A DNA stretch of 64,000 nucleotides from Cyrtodaria siliqua (Eukaryota > Mollusca > Bivalvia > Adapedonta > Hiatellidae). This document shows positions 58,726-64,000 of this stretch, in pieces (within the stretch, counting starts at the first letter, position 1; every line of letters starts with the position of its first letter). The stretch covers positions 1 through 64,000 of the forward strand of contig JAWPHD010010240.1 in assembly GCA_037043455.1 (NCBI GenBank). Reading direction: 5' to 3'. The position numbers and the translations under genes were made by a program. Under the pieces are notes generated by a model that saw only the letters and a list, made by a program, of their open reading frames with translations, had not been told where the DNA came from and made no database searches.

Positions 58726-60084
58726 GCCATTATGCGTCGAGTGTGCGGAATTTTTTTTTATACTGAGGGGTGAATTGAAATTGTTTGATATTTTATCTAC
58801 AGTAACATGGACATACATGTATGATACGGAATTTTTAGGGGGGTGTGTGTGGGGGGATGGGGGTGCGCACCGGGTGCGCACTCCACTGGATCCGCTAGTG
58901 ATACTGAATGGTGAAAACATTAGTAAGCAAATGATTTTGAGCTGTTCCTGTAGGTTGTTATTGGCAAAGTGATTCTTGTTAAATGTTATAGATCTCTCAA
59001 ACTGAGCATCCTTATCCACTGAGCAAGGGGCCGCTGAATCCTCACCTGAAAGTCATGAGTAAAGGTGGTAGGAAGTGGCAAGTTGTTTGGTTGAGATAGT
59101 TGGTTAAAATCTTTTTTTTTAGTAGTTGCCATGAATTTGTATTTTTTAAAATGCATTTTATTAGCTGCAGTGGTGGCCATTTTGAATTTCCGGTCGACCT
59201 ATTTTTTACTTAGGACAACTAGACATCAAGAGCAACATTCTTGTAAAGTGTCATGAAATTCCATCAAGTATTTTCAGAGTAATTGCCACAAGTTTTTCCT
59301 ATATAACACTATGTAAATGAAGATGGCTGCTCAGGTGGCCATGTTTGACATCGAATCAAAATGAATTTTGTGTAAGACCAACTACATGTCATGCTAGTCA
59401 TTTCTGTAAAGGTTCCAAATCAATATTACTTATAATTTTTGATATTGAATATTTCGCTTTTTTACTTTGTTTTATTTATTTAATTAATTACTAATATACA
59501 TGTGATTAAAATCAAACAATAAGGTCCTATTTCTCTTCAATTTCCTTTTATTTATCCATTGCATTATTTATATTACAAACAATATTATTGTCTTTTAGGA
59601 TCACGCCGCAAATCACTTCAAAAACTGAACCGGGTCCCGCAAATTAAACCATCCAAAACTGGTGCGCGTTCCCGGTGTTATTTAGCAGTAGCCTTCTAAG
59701 CAATAGTCTTGATCATGTGCAACGCTTGTTTCAAAGACAAACATTACAAGCGTCGCAAAAATCTAGACAAATCGTAGTACTGAGATACTTCGTTCAGTAA
59801 ACTAGGTCTGGTTTTGAAAGACATGGTAACATCTGTGTGGTGCGCTAAAATGATGTATCCAGTCTTTGAGCGATAGCGTATGGCTGAAAACAGTAATACC
59901 GTTTTTGCCAAAAAAGGATGCTTTTCTTTTCATTTTGAATTTTATAAATCTGGGGAAGTTTTTACTCTATTCTTAGTTACGGTGTCCATCATTTATCATG
60001 GAATTATGAAAGCAAACAAAATCCAGTATTTCTATATAGGAGTATAATCCAAATAAATTCCTGAAAATGAAGCGTAAATCTGAC
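58726..60084. other. Intron, no gene seen
   Basis: It contains a G-rich block with GGTGCGCACCGGGTGCGCAC (58860-58880) and CCACTGGATCCGC, which mirrors GGCAGATCCAGG at 55511 on the other side of the LINE. The rest is AT-rich. Confidence 0.45.
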
Positions 60085-60470
60085 CTTGACATATGCTCAT
60101 CTGTATGAGCCAAGATGGTATCTCCTCAGTGAAGTTGGAACCAGTGAACACTGTGTAGGGACTGGTGGCATAGGTGTTCCAGCTGCTTGGGGTGTCTGCA
60201 GCATAGACGATTGTTATCTTCACACCCGCTTGTTTAATGGAAGCAGTCATACTTCGGAGATCATTCAAATCATTGACTGTACTTTCTGGTTCTCTATCAG
60301 TAAGTATTATGATGTTGTGGATTGTATCACTTTGTCCGCTGTTAGACAGGGTTTTATTTTTGGCGCTAGACAAAGCTGTGAGAAGGTTTGGGATGCTGGT
60401 ACCTGGCTCCACATTGATAATACTTGCACTTGATGCAAACCTGTCAATAGAAGTGGGACCGGTTACTTGA
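60085..60470 (-). CDS. Exon a: VWA domain 1, later two thirds
   Basis: About 128 residues in one exon, where VWA2-4 use two or three. Visible VWA elements are the metal-site threonine region (PGTSIPNLLTAL), the central strand with its aspartate (HNIIILTDREPES) and the next strand (KITIVYAADT). It ends in SICQ with donor G^GTCAGA in phase 1, and joins the next exon to give an SICQEPC transition. The 5' border is uncertain: I placed it at AAAAG|TCAAG because that restores the phase-2 entry used by other VWA domains here. The upstream pyrimidine tract is weak, and an in-frame TAA at 60497-60499 sets the outer limit. The preceding exon with DxSxS is not seen and should lie beyond the right end. 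Confidence 0.75.
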
Positions 60471-60674
60471 CTTTTCACCAGCTTCACATTTGAGAGTTAC
60501 TAGGAACATCAGCAAGTTATCTCCCCTGACAATTCTCCCAAAACAACCTGATACACCCATTTGGTTCACCTCTGCTTTTATTGATGTTCTGCTATACAAA
60601 AGTTGCTTATTTCTAAACAGTGTATTGTTAATTAAATGTGCTAACCAATCAAATATTGGTCAGTGTTAAGTTTC

Positions 60675-61443
60675 CATACATGTGATATCTCCCGCCGGGA
60701 GCTAATTTCTCCCGGAATTTCATGGGATCTACCGGCCTCCCGCCGGGAGCTCCATTTCTCCCGGTATTTTCCGCCGAGTTACAAAATTTCGCTATTTGCG
60801 AATCCTTTTGGGTAATTGCTATGATTTATTGGATCAAGACCGAGTTTTCCGAATGATCTAGAATAAACACTTGCCGTCTTATCTATATCTGTGAAAACAT
60901 TGCCCCTGGGCGGGTAATTAAAAGGATTAGCATGTCAGGTAATTGGTTAATTGTGTGAAAATAATTATTGGATTGTTTGTTTATGACACGTGGCGGCGAT
61001 ACCTGTAATGTCCATGGGAGGTTGATTATGATAGGATTAAGGAATACACCGACTGTAAGTGGGGTGGTAATTAGCGAATTCGGCATCATTGATATTTGGT
61101 ATATAATATTGATGAGTGCCAAGTTTAATAATGTGAACAATTGTGTAGACTTTCAACCGACAAAGGTGTTGCTGGCAGTAGCCAAGTCTTGTTGTAATTA
61201 GTGGTTAAAAAGTGGACAGAGTCTCAAGATATATACCCTAGCAGATTTAAATGATGTTATTTTATGGTATGTTTATGAAAGCAGATTAATGATCATCATT
61301 AACTAAAAGGTGATGCTGGCAGCAGCCAAGTCTTGTTGTAATTAGTGGTTAAAAAGTGGACAGAATTCCCTGAATTTTGTCAAATCTCCCTGAAAAAAAA
61401 GTCAAATCTCCCTGGTAACCCTCCTGAAAATATCACATGTATG
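60675..61443. mobile_element. TIR element with CTCCCGCCGGGAG motifs
   Basis: CATACATGTGATAT at 60675 and ATATCACATGTATG ending 61443 form 14-bp inverted ends. Near the left end are two CTCCCGCCGGGAG palindromes and CTCCCGG words. Near the right end are CTCCCTG words and a 60-bp direct repeat (61159-61220 and 61304-61366, with GCCAAGTCTTGTTGTAATTA). No protein. Confidence 0.55.
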
Positions 61444-61714
61444 AGTTTCTATTGTCAACATGACCAATTAATATCTGCTTGGCAATGTATATGAATGATG
61501 ATGTCACTGGTCAATGTTTGTATGTCAGTATGTAATTCAACATGCATTATAAACCACTGGCTACATACTATTTTTCTAATTTGTGAATATGAATGAAGAA
61601 AAAGAGATCTACTCTTTTAAATCATTATGTATGAAATGATACTTATTTATGCAAGAAATAATTGATAAAGCACAATAATTGGTCTAACTATAATGCAATG
61701 ATAAAAACCAGAGC

Positions 61715-62885
61715 CTGGACAGAGAACTGAAAAGGCTAGAAGGGAGGTAAGTTACAGGTAACTGTTATCTGCCATTGTCAACAAGAGAGAAACGCCTGGT
61801 GGCGTTAAAGCCGGGTTTTCCAAAATGTGAAAGATGAGTGCCTGTGTGTTTGGTGAAGCTATTTAATAGAGCTTTTCTAGATGGGAGTGGGAGGATGCTT
61901 TAATGTTGAAAAATTAGTTTCGATTTTTTAGCGCATGATGTTTGGTACATGGCAGCAACTTACTGTCCAAGTTTTATAATAATCTCAATGCCGAGAAAAA
62001 AAAAATTAATGTCGATGTCCGTATAACAAAGTTAAAAAATTTCACATAACAAATATTTTGGAGAGAGTAGGTTACAGTGACCTAGTTTTCAGGATATGGT
62101 CAGTGCTTGATGAGAAGGTGCTGTTAAACTTTGCTGAAGATCGAACATGGTAATGCCGAGATATAACACAAAAAGTTAACCCCCCCACCAACACCCCGCC
62201 CAAACTTAAACAAAAAGGTTAACGCAATGCATATTTTGGAGAAAGTATGTAATAGTGACCTAGATTTTAAGGTATGGTCAGTGTTAAAGTTTAATGAAGA
62301 CTGGACATGGTAATGCTGATATATAACACCAAAAACTTAATTCCCCGCTGCCCAACCTTAAACAAAAAGGTTAACGTAACCCATATTTTGGAGAAAGTTT
62401 AGTGACCTAGTTTTCCGGATATGGTCAGTGCTTGATGAGAGGAAGGTGCTGTTAAAGTTTGATAAAGATTGGACCTGGTAATGCTGAGATATAACACAAA
62501 CAATTAATTCCATCCCACTGCCCGAACTTGTTAACAAAAATGTTAACGTAACACATATATTGGAGAAAGTAGGTCATAGTGACCTAGTTTTCAGGGTATG
62601 TTCAGTGCTTGATGAGAGGAAGGTGCCATTAAAGTTTGATGAAGATCGGACAAGGTAACTAATGCTGAGATATATAGAAAACACAAAATGTCGCTGCCCA
62701 TCCGCCGCACACCCAAACCTGCCCGCCTGCCTGCCCAGTTTACGTCAATCTATAAGCCGATTTTGTTTTCAAAAACCCCGCTAAAAATAAAGACAAACAC
62801 AAATACTGGACCTGGAGAGAGAAGTGAAAAGGCTAGAAGGGAGGTAAGTTACAGGTGACTGTTATATGCCATTGTCAAAAACAAT
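61715..62885 (+). repeat. Repeat block: ~150-bp units bracketed by a 70-bp direct repeat
   Basis: GAAAAGGCTAGAAGGGAGGT with flanks occurs at 61728-61790 and 62825-62885. Between them are four diverged units with AGTGACCTAGTTTTCAGG and GATCGGACATGGTAATGC (62060-62660). Confidence 0.7.
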
Positions 62886-63425
62886 GATTTGTCATAAGTA
62901 AAAAGACAACCCAGGACAAAGACAAGAAACTTATTATGAACTATTTTTAATTCTACCTTGACAAAAGGAATTCATAACTCATTTCTTAAATCTTATATGG
63001 AATGGGAAATCGTTTAAGATCCTCTTTATCGTAAAATATTACACATTATGTGGTCTCACCTTAATTCCATTAAGCGATGGGAAAGCTTACATTAGCAGGA
63101 TTTTATAACGGATATTTCGACAATAAAACATGTTTAAAACAATATTTTAACTGAAAAATGCCATAACCTGTTTAAAATTACCTATTAAATGTTTTAACTT
63201 TACAATATGCTATTTTTTAAAGCCAAAATAAGGTTTTATTTCATACCCCAGCCAACCCCGTTTTCGCTTCTTGGAGAACGGGTTGGATGGGGTATGAAAG
63301 TTAATACTCGGACCACGTAATAAGCTATTAAATGTGTAAAAAGATAATTAAGAAGGACATAAAACTGCCACAACATCTGAAACGCTTTAGTGATTTTTTT
63401 CCTAAAGTCATGTCCTTTATCACCA
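62886..63425. other. Intron or upstream sequence, no gene seen
   Basis: AT-rich. Inverted words CATACCCCAGCCAACCC and GGTTGGATGGGGTATG near 63243-63298 form a small stem-loop. Confidence 0.5.
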
Positions 63426-63427
63426 AA

Positions 63428-63815
63428 ATGTCATGTGACATAACGTCAGGTCATATTGGTGTCATGTGACATAATGTCAGGTCATATTGGTATAACGTCA
63501 GGTCATATTGGTGTCATGTGACATAATGTCAGGTCATATTGGTGTCATGTGACATAACGTCAGGTCATATTGGTGTCATGTGACATAATGTCAGGTCATA
63601 CTGGTGTCATGTGGCATGTCAGGTCATATTGGTGTCATGTGACATAACGTCAGGTCATATTGGTGTCATGTGACATAATGTCAGGTCATATTGGTGTCAT
63701 GTGACATAATGTCAGGTCATATTGGTGTCATGTGGCATAACGTCAGGTCATATTGGTGTCATGTGGCATAATGTCAGGTCATATTGATGTCATGTGACAT
63801 AACATCAGGTCATAA
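63428..63815. repeat. Minisatellite, 31-bp unit, about 12 copies
   Basis: The unit is GTCATGTGACATAATGTCAG plus GTCATATTGGT, with ATAACGTCA variants and one shortened copy near 63480. Confidence 0.95.
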
Positions 63816-64000
63816 ACAAAGTTTTGTTATCAAAGACCGAGTTTTTGTATCAGTTTCAACTCTATTAAAAAAAAAGCTTTAAACTGCAAGACTTAAAAAA
63901 TTACAAACTGATTTATATAACGTTAAATTATTTATTTTGAGCTGTTGGTGAATAATAAGTTTATAACTTAGATCCGGAAAAATTCATAATAAGATGAAAT

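Larger units (their letters stand above)
1832..60470 (-). other. Host gene span: giant multi-VWA / GCC2-GCC3 protein, 15 exons, incomplete at both ends
   Basis: Fifteen exons on the minus strand, each with AG acceptor and GT donor, join in one open frame of about 2490 bp (830 residues). Phases agree at all 14 junctions: domain borders are phase 1, and the first exon of each VWA domain ends in phase 2. Order is VWA1(part)-GCC2/GCC3-VWA2-linker-VWA3-VWA4-GCC2/GCC3-VWA5(start). Family knowledge: VWA domains bind ligands through a metal site, and repeated VWA with cysteine-rich GCC2/GCC3 modules occur in extracellular matrix and adhesion proteins (collagen VI-like and SVEP1-like mixtures). Inference: a secreted matrix, adhesion or shell-matrix protein. 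Signal peptide, start and stop lie outside the window. No assigned gene name is justified. Confidence 0.85.

Noticed and set aside
60085..60487. Gene start at the GTG near 60487
   Set aside because: The segment is the middle of a VWA domain, so a translation start there is not credible; it is an internal exon.

Overview
This is metazoan nuclear DNA, most likely from a heterodont bivalve mollusc such as a venerid clam. That rests on an AT-rich background, exons of 57-386 bp in kilobase introns with GT-AG borders, and very dense mollusc-type repeats (pearl-like elements with ACGG microsatellite tails, repeats with a recurring CATAACTC motif, tRNA-headed SINEs, a Harbinger element, L2/CR1-like and Penelope-like retroelements). 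The species is not determined. No bacterial operon, CRISPR array or functional RNA gene is present.

One host gene occupies almost the whole window on the minus strand and runs off both ends. I traced 15 exons (60470 down to 1832) by hand. Every junction keeps phase and together they give about 830 in-frame residues with no stop. The predicted product is a large, probably extracellular protein built from von Willebrand factor A (VWA) domains and cysteine-rich GCC2/GCC3 (ephrin-receptor-like) modules. Order, N to C: VWA1 (later part), GCC2/GCC3, VWA2, short acidic linker, VWA3, VWA4, GCC2/GCC3, start of VWA5. VWA3 keeps all three metal-site (MIDAS) motifs and VWA5 starts with an intact DxSxS; VWA2 and VWA4 have lost key MIDAS residues.

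The introns hold an exceptional number of minisatellites. In four cases (exons ending at 14085, 33828, 39850 and 55279) the array starts exactly at the exon border, and its unit contains the exon's 3' end plus the 5' splice site. Each array is therefore a series of copied splice donors. Two further arrays run up to 3' splice sites (17974, 33939). This is the most unusual feature of the window. The array at 54850-55278 also stays open in the exon frame as a 15-residue repeat.

Mobile elements, left to right: a pearl-like 3' end (640-1400), a pogo-like remnant (2414-3858), SINE pieces, pearl-like elements at 14743, 31031 and 46694, a two-gene PIF/Harbinger transposon (23278-27753) with both genes broken and a MITE nested inside, several foldback elements, a Tc1/mariner-type MITE inside a minisatellite (39493-39736), a mariner-like remnant (41782-42614), a TIR element (43434-44438), a Penelope-like reverse transcriptase (50830-52374), a decayed LINE with an ATTC tail (55690-58725) and a TIR element (60675-61443). 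About a fifth of the window is tandem repeat; only about 4 percent is host coding sequence.
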